Positions 1 to 11,824 of a stretch of 64,000 bases of DNA are shown here, in pieces (within the stretch, counting starts at the first letter, position 1; the number at the start of each line of letters is the position of its first letter). The stretch spans positions 310,001-374,000 of the forward strand of contig JAIWNF010000033.1 in the NCBI GenBank assembly GCA_025093555.1, written 5' to 3'. Both the position numbers and the translations under genes were made by a program. The notes below the pieces were generated by a model, which had not been told where the DNA came from, made no database searches, and worked only from the letters and a program-made list of their open reading frames with translations. This DNA comes from Circinella umbellata (taxonomy: Eukaryota; Mucoromycota; Mucoromycetes; Mucorales; Lichtheimiaceae).

Positions 1-441
1 CGTAAAATAACATTATTCTTATTATATACATAATATTAATACTACTTTAAGGCTACTTTTCTTATGTATTATATTAAGCAGGGAAAAACAAAGAATAAAA
101 AGTGTGCTTAATAATATGTTAGTCTTGTATTTCTTTTACTATTATTTCCTTATTTACATATTAAATAATAGATATCAGATATTCAAACAATGGATTTTCT
201 GTTATTGGAAAATCAAATTAACTAAGAAGACAAAATACTAACAAGAGGGTATGTATAATAAACATAAGGTGAAGATGTTTTATAATGAATAGTAGTAATA
301 GGGTGTGTGTGCTTTTCAAAAAAAAAATCTTAAATGTAAAATTTATAAATACTATTGGGAAAAGTTTATGAGTAGAAGTAAAGTAACACAATAAAAGGGA
401 ACACATGAAAAAAATAAACATTCAATACCTACGCTAAACCT

Positions 442-1000
442 CTACAGAGCTACCAGTAATAACCTAAAAAATGTAACCGCTGCAGATTTGGAATATGAGA
501 AAAGGGCTTGATTTAATGGCATCAAGATTGGTGTTGGGTAGTCAAAAACAAAGAGAGATACGGAATCTGATTTGAAGCCACCGAGCGGACGAAAGGATAA
601 ATCGGGCGTTTCTATCAAAGTCTTGTTGAATGTCAATTCGTGATGGGGACCTACTATGTAAAATGTGCAACTAAATGGTGCGTGCATGAGGAATGATCCT
701 TAATGACTTCTGTTCGGTGCACAAACGCTAATGGCTTCCGCAGTTTCGAACACAGCCAGATGTTTCCTCTTCCTAAAAATTGATCTCCATATTATAGCTC
801 TTGGTACTGGGGTGAATACTCGGCCATCGATCCAACTACAAGAAGGCAATAATGTCAGAGCATATATAACACTTTGAACCTACCTCAATTCTACGGTCGA
901 TGAACTATTTAAATAAGACCAATGGTCGGTTGTCTCTTGATAGGTCAGCCCACTGGATAAAAGTACTCCAATGGAAACCCCTGGTAGTGAATAAAAGTTT
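442..1000 (-). pseudogene. possible decayed or undescribed coding remnant
   Basis: I do not recognise this product. On the minus strand an open frame ending ...STVEL near 890 has a good donor (AG|GTAGGT) and, about 50 bases on, a good acceptor (TTGTAG). Splicing joins it in frame to WIDGRVFTPVPRAIIW... That frame continues to ...CAPNRSH, meets a single TAA near 692, and then stays open in the same frame for about 85 more codons (MHAPFSCTFYIVGPHHELT...) to 442. A frame broken by only one stop suggests a recently inactivated gene, a sequencing error, or an unrecognised intron. Composition is somewhat less AT-rich than the flanks. No domain is apparent and chance openness cannot be excluded. Confidence 0.25.
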
Positions 1001-1110
1001 ACGAATGTTAAATAGCTCATTACTATTTGAGAAGGAAGAAAAATATAGTGGCAGATAGCGACAAAAAATTTAACAGTAAACAAAGAAAAAGAATGCGAGT
1101 GTATATGCAC

Positions 1111-2655
1111 ATCAATGCACTTTTATTACCACATTAATGCACCGCACTTTTATTTGCCAATGACAACGTACTTTTCCCACTTTTTTCTCCCCTCCTACTT
1201 TTTTAACATTTTATTTCCAATTTCGATGAACCGACCTTGAGGCAGATTTACTTTAAGTGCAATATATGACCGGCCAACGTACAATCTTCTGTATTTTTCA
1301 TTCATTCATTGATGATCAGCCGAATTCCATGCAGCGAGGCTATTTAGTTGCTTAATATTTGTAATCCTTGGCAACCAATTTTTGAGAATGCAATCTCAAA
1401 CAATAGCTTTTTGTCCCATATTCAAAAAAGCACTAATTAATTACATTAATAGCTGAAATAGTAACCATAGCTACAATATCCGTTCGAAATAAAAAAAATT
1501 GTAGTATAATATTACACATAAATCCATGGTTTTCTATTATAAAATAAAGTAGTTACAAAATGAGTTAGAGAATATTTGAGCTTTGGAAATTAGGGAAACA
1601 AAAAACTCCAAAAAAAGTAAAAATACCCATTTTGTGTAGGAAAATTTTACCAAATAGTTTGTAGCACTTTAAACTTTTTTTCCATATATATTAATAATCA
1701 TGTAGGTGTAGATGTATCTAGATTGATAGTACATATTTGAGATATGAAAAGTAAGAGCGTTGCATTTCCGACAAGTTCAAGACTATAAAAAAAAATCACT
1801 CCCATTATATTTTCTTAGTAGTTCGATTAATTAATAATGCTAATAAGAAATCCATGAGTTGTTTATACCTAGTAACCATTTAAACGCAATTGTATAATGT
1901 CTGTGTTGTTAATAAAATGGCGTATTAAACAATGGCCGCATGATTTCAAAACAAAACAACGCCATATGCTGATAAAAATACTTATAATAAAGAATTCTTG
2001 GCAAAAGCTGTATGCTTTCTTCCAGATAAGATTTTAACTATCGATTGTCCTTTTTTTTATAATAAAAAGCTAGCTTAATCCATGAGCAAAACTGAACCTA
2101 AAAATTTAGAGTAGAAGTTCGTCCTATATTAAAGATGGAAAAATGGGTACATCGGGCACAAAAACATGCATGTTGCACGTGGCGGAACCTTATACTTAAA
2201 ACATAGTGGGATCAATTAATTTTTTTATTTATTTATTTTGATGCAATAATAATTTGCTCAAAACATTTGCCCAAAAGTGACTAAAACATTTATATGAAAT
2301 CCATCATTGGAAGAAAATATTGGTTGGGGAGTGAGCTGATAAATTGCTTTGTCTCAAGATGATAGAAAGAAAAAAAGAAAGCGTAGCTACCACAGTCACC
2401 ACAAAAAGAAATCTTTCTTCCTTTCTTTCTGCTTTTTTTTACTCCAAATCAATTTAAAATATAAAATATATCGGGGAAACCATCAAAAAGTAACGCAGGT
2501 CATGGTTTTAAATATTCTCTAAGAGATTCCGAGCTATTATACACAACACAATTTCAATATATAAAAATCATTTTATACAATTACCCTTTCTTGTAAATTT
2601 TCTTTTCTTTGTCTTCTTCCTTTCCTTATTTCTCATTGATATTTGAGTATTAATT
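1111..2655. other. intergenic region upstream of CCH1
   Basis: AT-rich sequence without a convincing open frame. Near 2365-2435 an imperfect purine/pyrimidine inverted repeat (runs of GAAAG facing runs of CTTTC) lies about 230 bases before the CCH1 start. The 60 bases before the CCH1 ATG are pyrimidine-rich (TTTCTT/CTTCC), as is common for leaders in this window. I see no specific operator or ncRNA. Confidence 0.5.
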
Positions 2656-5600
2656 ATGTCAGATTGCGAGGAAGAGGCGAAATCGCAATCACCTCCTCCA
2701 GCACCTGACATTATTGTTGGTGAGGATAATAATCAATCTCATTCTCAACCACCTTCACCTCAACCTCTTCCGCAAATCACTTTAACCAAAGCAAACGATA
2801 ATCAACCCGAGTCATCAGCCCATTCTCAAAACCGACATCAAGAAAAGCACCAACGACAACCTTCATCGCCAAAATTCAATATTACTGCTTCACCTGATCG
2901 ACAACAGCATCAACAACAACAATCACCGAACTCACTATCCCCTATCCTTAATCGACCCCAAAAAAATGCTTCACCACCTCCATTACCACTTACACGAGAC
3001 TTATTACAACGAAAAAATACGTTAGATAAGCTTTTGCATGAAAATAGCAAAAAACGAAAATCAAGTCAGTCTCAACAGCAACAACAACCACTATCCCCCT
3101 CACCCTTGATAATGACTTTTGGAGCAGATAGTAATATTTTACTTGACGAAAGAGTTACTGCAGGCCTTGGTATATCAACCCCATCCCCACAGCAAACATC
3201 ACAGCCACCATCACCGACTTTCGCAACGACAGGGACTGACACGCTTCATAATAATACAACCAGTAATCTTCGACATCGAAGGCATCAACATCGCCCCTCA
3301 TTAATGACCAGTGCAACTGCCATCATGGATAACGGGGCAAATCGGAAATCACCTCCTCCATCACCATTAGAACCTCACCCCCACTATAAATGGAACTATG
3401 ATTTCGACTTTAAAAATTTATCACCCAATATCAACAACAACAACAACACTTCTGTTCAAGAACCCATGATGTTTTATTCTGGCTCAATAGGTGCTACATC
3501 AAATACTGGATCTTCTGTTTATAATAATACTAATTCTAAAAAGATGTCTCCTCCTAGTGATTATGACGACGAAAAAAAACATCATCAGTCACATTATCAA
3601 TATCATTATCCATCACCACCTTCATCTCTTCCTCCGCCTTATAGCCGGTATTCTACAACCAGCTATCCAGATGATCTTATTTATCAACAACGCACTGCAC
3701 GTAAATTTCTACAACATATATTTGATGCTGCTGCACAAGTGGTCAATTTACGTGGGTGTGAACAAGCAGATAAATTACTGGAAGACAGTTCAATGGATCG
3801 ACCAACAACAACTTATTATCCATATAATAATCAATCTCAACGAAAAAATGCGACATCTATCAATACGGATCGTAATAACAACAAAGAGGATGCTGAAGGT
3901 AGTCAACAACCTTACGATATTTCGCCACAACAAAATTCACGACCACTGAATATTCCTTCTACACCATTGGAAAAACAATCAACAAATAGTCGGGCTGGCT
4001 CCCTCTTTGCTGAATCGATTTCACGGTTTGACAAACGATCATTGTTCTCCGATTTACCGTCGGCTACAAGGCACACTTCACACAATACAACTGCTCAAAT
4101 AATGGATCAGCAATCGTTATCATCACAAGAACGACAACCACAACCACATCAGAAACAAAATATCATACGCTTTCCAAGCAGTCCATTAGCTGGTTCTAGC
4201 TTATTCTTTCTGCCGCCGGATAATTCTATTCGATTTAGTATATGGAATAACCTGTTATGTTCGAGGTATTAAAAAAAAGGAAAATAGGGAAAATATCCTG
4301 TTTAAATTAGGTTCAACAACACGATGTATAACCAACTAACTAATTGTATAATTTTAGATATTTGGAAACATTTTTAATGTTTATTATTCTTTTACATTAT
4401 GTACTAATTTGTGTCCCTATATACGAAAATGAAGAAAAGACAATATTTGGAGGTCAATGGACACATTATCTTATCTTATGTATACAATGTATTTATACGT
4501 ATGTAATCAGTTAGAAGGATGGGTGGGTAAAAAAATGGCAGATGAGGTGAATTTATATACTGACAAAAAAAGTACTTTATACATATTAGTGTGGAAGCCA
4601 TTTGTAAAATTATTGTTTATGGATTCTGGATACCACCTGATCGAGACCAGCGACAAAAAATTTGGATATATCGAACAACCAGTTCATTATCACGTTGTAT
4701 ATTTGGGCGATTCATTATTTCACAATCTCCAGCAGAAAATTTTAATGACGACACGAATGCTGAAAAACGAAGTACAACAGCAATCAAAAGGAAATTTCAT
4801 CATCGTGCCTATCTCAGTGGATTTGCAAACACCCTCGATTTTATCGCGATTATTTCCTATTGGATTGATCTTGCATTGATGGTACATCATTATCCTTATT
4901 GCTCATTATTCAAGGCATTAAGTGCATTGCGACCACTACGATTGTTGTCAATTTTCCGTGGAACAGCTGTAAGTAAATTAATAATCAACGTGCTTCAAAT
5001 CTATTTTTCTTTGGCCGCTAAATATAAGATCAATTTACTGTACCTCTATATTTACAGACAATTTTGAGATCTCTTCTTGTGAGCTGGGATATGCTCAAAG
5101 ATGTAATTGGATTTGTGCTATTTTTTACATTACTTTTTGCTCTCATCGGCCTGATATCTTTTAAAGGCGTATTTTCAAGACGTTGCTATGCAATTAATAA
5201 TATTAGTGGAGAACGTAAAGACAAAGATTTATTTTTGATGGTCATGGTAACACAAGGAGCAACTTACTCATTTTTTTTTTTTGAAAAAAATCAATTGTAT
5301 ATAGAAACCATTGTCGATCCGCCATTATACTGTTCTGGGTACTATAACAACGAATCAACTATTATGGGTGCCTTCAATGTCAAAACACAAGCTCATAGTT
5401 ATCCTGGTTATGGTGGATATATATGTACTAATAATCAAATATGTCTTGAAGATCAAGCAAATAACCCAGATTTCGGATTTGTAAACTATGATAATATTCT
5501 TTATGCTTCATTAGCAGTCTACACAGCCATGTCCTTGGAATTATGGACTGAGTTCATGTACCAAAATCAGGATGCTGATTCGAATGGTGCTGCATTATTC

Positions 5601-8600
5601 TACTGTTTGGTGGTTTATGTTATTAGCTTCTTGCTTATATTTTTGATCTTTGGTAAGTACTACACTATTATTAGTGGACTATAAAGCATTCCCTGTATAA
5701 TTTTTACTAATTGGTGTTTTCTTCTAAAAAAGCCGTTATTACATCTGGATTCTCACGCGTACGTGCTGCCAACCGCGTGAGTGCTTTTACTGGAAAGAAA
5801 AAGAAAACTCGAATGTTACGATCTGTTCAAGTAGATGACGAACAAGATGATTTGATATGGCAATACGATGATCCTGAAAACCCAGATCTACGAGGCAATG
5901 GAACACGGATGAATATAAAACGATTGATAATTAAGATGGTGAAAAGCCCAAAGTTTTTTTATTTTGGTGGATTACTCGTTCTACTCGATACTGCGTTCAT
6001 GTGTGTACGCTCTGTTCATGCTTCTGAAGAGACTTTGGAGATGCTTGGTAAGATTTCATATTCGATATAGATAAAAAGATTTACTGTTGACATCACGAAA
6101 TTAAATGAGTAATTTTTTTATTCAGATAATGTGGAGACTGCATTTACATTTATCTTCGCGCTTGAAATTGTTCTCCGAATGATTGGTGCACCTGGTTGGA
6201 TGCAATTCTGGGCTTCGGGCAGAAACAAATTTGATTTGTTTTTGGTTATTGTGACATGTGTGATTCAATTACCTATGATTCAAGATTCACATGCATATAA
6301 GTATCTAACTATCTTTCAATGTTTTCGACAATATCGATTGTTTATATGTATACCACGAGTACGAAACCTTCTGGTCAGTACTATTAATATTATTATTATT
6401 TTTTCGTTCATATGTGCCTGAAAATTTACTGCGCTGTTATTTATTAATATGTCTTGTCATTTTTTTACAGTCTTCAGCATTAGGAAATGGAGAAAGTGTT
6501 ATTTATGTTGTAGCATTTTTGCTTTTATGTACTGCATTATGTGCTCCGATTTTTATGCAATTATTCGGTGGTGATTTTGGATTTATAGGTCAAGATGAAA
6601 GTGAACTCCGCTGTGACACCTTTTGGGAATCTTATTTAACATTAATAATGGTAAATGTTTTGACATTTTTCTACTATTGTTATAGATGCACTCCAGGTTT
6701 TGACTAAAATGTTTCTATTTTTTTTTTGTTTATATTAGTTATATACCAGTGAAACTTGGACAGTATGTCATTAATCTTTAATCTTCAGTATTCCCATTTT
6801 AAGAATATATCAACTTATTTTAACTTTTTTGAAATCTTATAGGACTTTTTGTATAATGCCATGCATAGTCAACCCCATTTTTCGTCATTCTATGCTGCTG
6901 TGATCACATCATTTTATTTTGCTTTTGCACGGTGTAAGTGTTATTATAAATCGAATACTGAAGCCAGTTTTCTTCTATTATGATTTATATGAATGGGTGA
7001 AAATAAACAACCAATAACAAATCTCATTTTTTAGATGTGATGGCGGGCCTCTATATTGCTGTGATTCTTGAAAATTTCGAGCTGGATGATGAAGAAATCA
7101 AGCAATATCAAATCCGACAATTTATTCAAAGAAGGGTGTCTAATGGTGATGATCGTTTACAAAGTTTTGTCAACAAGTAAGAATATCTTTCATATATATA
7201 TATATATATATATTCTCAATGAAGTAGTTATGAAAATGATGACTAATAATAACAATGGTAACTTAATACAATACTTTGTTAGAACTCTTGGATCGCTCTA
7301 TGTCAAATCGGATAAAAGTGTGGTACAAATCCCTCGTTTACCCACAAGTCTAACCGCTACAATGGACAGAAATGCACTAGTTGATTTACTTGTTGGGCAC
7401 CAGGAGCCCATTTATCTTGACGAAAACATACCTACCACGAAATCCAAGAAAACATCTAGTCTTTTCAATAGACTGATTTTTCGATTGCGTGGAGTAAAGA
7501 AACAAAAACCTGAGTATGAGAGGTATATACATATATATATAACTGTTTGCATATTTCCAACACCATAATGACATATTATAAATAATAACTTATATATTTA
7601 TGATTAGCGAAAAACGGCATACTGATCCCTTACTTGACGATGATGATGATGATAATGTGGATGACTATGAACTTGTCGTCGAAGAAGAAAATCGTCGAGC
7701 AAAACAAGCAGATATGCCCACACTTAAATCATTACTAATCTTTTCATCAAGCAGTAAAATTCGCCATTGGTGTAAGATACTTGCCGGATCAACAGTGGAC
7801 GGACGTACCGAGCGACGTAATCTATTCAATTGGTTTATTATGGCATGTGTAGTTGTCAGCATCTTACTGGTCATTATGGATGAACCATCAGCACGTCAAA
7901 CACGACAAGATACGTATATGGAATCCACTGCCAACGCAGTGGATGTTGGGCTTAGTATTATCTTTGTAGTCGAAATCATTATCCGCATTATTGCTGACGG
8001 ATTTATCTTACCACCCAATGCATACTTGCGTAACTCATGGAACAGGTTAGATTTTGTCGTTGTGGCACTGAACTTTGGAACTATTTTTGCAGGCGATGGA
8101 GATTTTGCACGTGCATTGAGCACTGTAAGAAGCTTACGTGTATTACGTTTGATTCGATATTTTGGAGGCGTACGCGATGTGTTTGTAGATTTGTTTCATG
8201 CGTTTCCCTTTATGATGGATGCCTTGTTACTGGTATTTTTGGTGATGGTCTTTTTTTCCATTTACGGTGTTAATATTCTTGGTGGTCGTATGGTCTCATG
8301 TAATGATGCAGATGTTTCGGGGCGTGCCGAATGTGTGGGTGAATTTAGCAATGATGTTGGTACAGATGGTCCGATCGAAATTTTGCAACCAAGAGTGTGG
8401 GCTATTCCTGAAGGTGGACTGTTTAGTTATGATGATTTTCCAATTGCACTTGCTCAACTATTCAGTCTTTCTTCTACTGAAGGATGGGTAAGATATTCGT
8501 TAAAAATTTACTTTGAAATGTGAACACCTATACATATACACTAAAATATGTTATTTCTATTATTACTGCTATTAAAATTACTTATAGATCGATTCTTTAT

Positions 8601-9167
8601 TCTTTGCCATGAGTGCACCTACAGATGCAGATATCCAACCACAGTTTGATTGGACTTCATCATCTATCTATCATTCAATTTACTATGTTGTTTTTATGGT
8701 GATTTCTCATGGTACTTTGCAGCTTTTCGTTGGTGTAAGTATTTTTTTTACTGTTTGAACCCCCCCCCCGCTTCTTGCACTTATTTATTACCAAGTAACC
8801 GACAAATGATTAATATACATGATTTATGGGGCTGTATATATTTATATCTGTACAGGTCATTATCGAAAAGTTCAAGCAACGTGCAGGAATTACGACCATG
8901 ACTACTGGTCAACGACAATATGCTGATTTACAACGACAACTTGCAGAGATCAAACCAACACCAAAAGCTCAACGACCTAAATCAAAAATACGTTCCTTTT
9001 GTTATGGACTTGTGGCAAATAAACGCGGTCCCTTCAATAAATTGATGATGACAGTTGTTATTCTGAATATCTGCGTTATTGCAACCGAGTTTCAAAATGA
9101 GCCCACTTGGCTTACAAAAATGCAAGGTAAAAGAAACTGTATATAAACCACCCTGCTCTCATCTCTC

Positions 9168-9262
<95 letters not shown>

Positions 9263-11824
9263 TGTTATCAGTCTCTCACTTTTTTTTGTTATTTACTTAG
9301 ACTCCTTATATATTGCATTTTGTGGTGTCTATATGCTTGAAGTATTGATCAAGTATTTGGGATTAGGCTGGGCAAAGGTATACATAGTTTTAAATCGTTA
9401 ATTACTATATTAAAAAAAATATGAAAGTTTTAAATAAGCGTAATATATGTAGTGGAGTAAAAGCAAATGGAACTGGTACGATGCATTTATTGCCTTAAGT
9501 GCTCTTGTATTGACCATTTCACGGTATGCCACACCTGATGTAAGTATTTTTATTACAGTTCTCTTTACTGTGATGAGTATATTAACGGATTTGTTTAATT
9601 CTTATTAGCTTTGGACACTTCGTATCGAGCGATACTGTTTGGTATTGGCAGCATTCCGTCTCGGTGAAGGCATTGATTCACTCCAAACTTTATATCATAC
9701 AATTTTGTAAATTGAATATTCATTTTTATTATGTTTTGAAGTACTAAAAGAGGTGAAATAACTAACTCTGATAAAAAAAACATAGGCTCTCATTACCAAA
9801 CATTGTACGCGTTACTGCAGTTTTTATTCTTGTGATGTGCTTGTTTGCGATGGTTTTCATGGAACTATTTGGTTTGACCAAATACGGCTTAGAAACTGGT
9901 ACCCATGCGAACTTCCGTGACTATGGCAATGCACTACTTTTATTAGTGAGAATCACAACTGGCGAAGCATGGAATGTTGTCATGATGGATAATACTGTTC
10001 AACCGCCAAATTGCGTTTATTCAGATGACTATCTCTACACAGATTGTGGTTCACCTGGATGGGCTTACTTTTTATTCAATCTATACTATTTGATTTGTAC
10101 ACATATTTTTCTAAACTTGTTTACTGCGGTATGATTTTTTTTTCTTCTGTACTATGAACGAACCGACGCGTGTGTACTAAATCTAATTGTGATATCTTCT
10201 TCTTTTTTGAACCGGAACAGACGGTTATTGCTAATTTTGAATATGCTTACGAAACGAGATCCCGATTCACACGATTGACAAAGGATGATTTGAGAAGGTA
10301 ATGAATGCTGTACAAGGCGGATGATGTTTTTTAACAGTTTGTGTGTATAATTTCTAAATTAAAATGTATCATTGAACATTTCCTAGTTTCAAATATGCAT
10401 GGTCTGTTGTTGATCCGGCTGGTACGGGATACATTCAAAAAGAAAATGTGGCCAAATTTTTGCGGGTAAATACATTTTTAGTTTTTGGTACAAAAAAAGT
10501 TAGTTTTTACAGAAAATGTTAATATTTCCACTTTAGCTATTAGATGGAAGGTTAAAAATGACCATCTACGATGATAATTATAGTGTTAAGCATTTGCAAA
10601 CAATTAGCAAAAAAGGAATATCAACTGCGTCTCCGAGAACGACAGAAAAACCAATTGAAAAGACTAGCGGTTATACAACTGGTACTGATATTGCCGCAAG
10701 AATGGGTTTCAATGTACAAGCAGTTAATAAGCGTCTATCCAAATTGGATCCCGAAATTTTACGAGGAAGACGCAGAGAATATAACCTTTATTACCTCGTA
10801 AGTCTTTTTTTCAAAGTCATTTATATGTGTGTATAAGCTAACCAGAGACAGACAAGAAAATTAACCATATTTTTCATTTTTTGATCAGGAAATTATTGAT
10901 GCTGCAACGTCTAAAGGGATATCATTTGAAGATGTACGAACTATTATGTCTTATCGTTTTGTAGATATCGAAGATGCATTGACGTAAGTATATATTATAT
11001 TCTTTATCATGAACTGCGTTTGATCTGAATGTTGTGATGTAGTATTATACTAAACTATATACTGCTCGCCATGACTTATAGAATTGTTCCCTTAATCAAA
11101 CGTCTCGAAAAATTGGATCGGCTCCACAAAGCATATGCTGCCGAAAAAGCACGCGGTCTCTTTTTAATGATGGCGCAACGAAAGAGATATTTGCATGATT
11201 TATGGCAAAAGAAAAATGACGATGAGATGCACAAGTTAGGCGTCGACACCCGGAGTGGACTTCAATTAGACACATCTCCTGCCACACTTTCCCCCAAGGG
11301 GGCCACTCTTTCATCATCTGCTGAAAAGTGGAAGCATAGATCATCCGTACCAACCATTATCATTCAAGATGCACCACTATCTCCACGCCCCAGTTCAGAC
11401 TGTATTCCATCACCAGCTTCTCTCACGGTGCCTGTATCACCCATGTCCAACTATTCATTCGAAAACCAATATGGATCCCCGTTTACGACAAATGGAATAG
11501 ATTCATTAAACGTCGCCATTGGTACAGTGAGTCCACAAGGTTCTCCGTATCCTGGAAACGAGCAAGAAGAAAACAATAGTATTTTCCTAAATGGTGCACT
11601 TAGTCCAAACACACCTTATAGCCCCACGATAATACGTCAAAATTGGCGTGTGATTGATGGAAATTCAAATATGTCACCCGAATTAGCAGAGTCATTGATG
11701 GACTCGTTACAACGTAGCCATTGGTCTGGTAAGTTATCATTTTCATTGCATGTTTTTTTTTTCTTTTTACTTCAAAGCTAATAATTATTTCAATCAAATA
11801 GATATGTTATCAGACGAAAAATGA
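2656..11824 (+). CDS. CCH1: voltage-gated calcium channel alpha-1 subunit, Cch1 type
   Basis: Pore-forming subunit of the fungal high-affinity plasma-membrane calcium channel, which in other fungi acts with Mid1. I reconstruct 24 exons (2656-4265, 4358-4498, 4590-4968, 5058-5652, 5733-6047, 6126-6373, 6471-6650, 6739-6762, 6843-6933, 7035-7176, 7283-7522, 7608-8487, 8588-8734, 8856-9126, 9301-9377, 9453-9539, 9609-9706, 9786-10128, 10221-10297, 10387-10465, 10537-10797, 10889-10983, 11082-11728, 11802-11824), giving about 2349 residues. The first ~530 residues are Ser/Pro/Gln/Asn-rich and look disordered. Four six-helix domains follow. S4 segments are clear in I (ALRPLRLLSI), II (RQYRLFICIPRVR) and III (RSLRVLRLIRYF). 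Filter motifs are SLELW, TSETW, STEGW and TGEAW, with Glu at each filter position. After domain IV come an EF-hand-like stretch (DPAGTGYIQKE) and a Ser/Pro-rich tail. Exon 8 is only 24 nt and encodes the domain II filter. Family assignment is firm; individual exon borders are inferred. Confidence 0.95.
9164..9260. repeat. (TC)n(TG)n compound microsatellite in a CCH1 intron
   Basis: Inside the intron between the exons encoding the first helices of CCH1 domain IV, about 26 bases of CT repeats run directly into about 34 TG units. Alternating purine-pyrimidine DNA of this length can adopt Z-form, and TG tracts near splice sites bind splicing factors in other eukaryotes. The acceptor is about 40 bases after the tract. 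Length is probably polymorphic. Open frames across it are artefacts. Confidence 0.97.

Noticed and set aside
9079..9401. Open frames of repeated Cys-Val across the TG tract
   Set aside because: Artefact of a dinucleotide repeat inside a CCH1 intron.
10571..10801. Alternative frame of 76 codons within a CCH1 exon
   Set aside because: The other frame gives a continuous product (YDDNYSVKHLQ … RREYNLYYL) joining both neighbouring exons, so this is a shadow.
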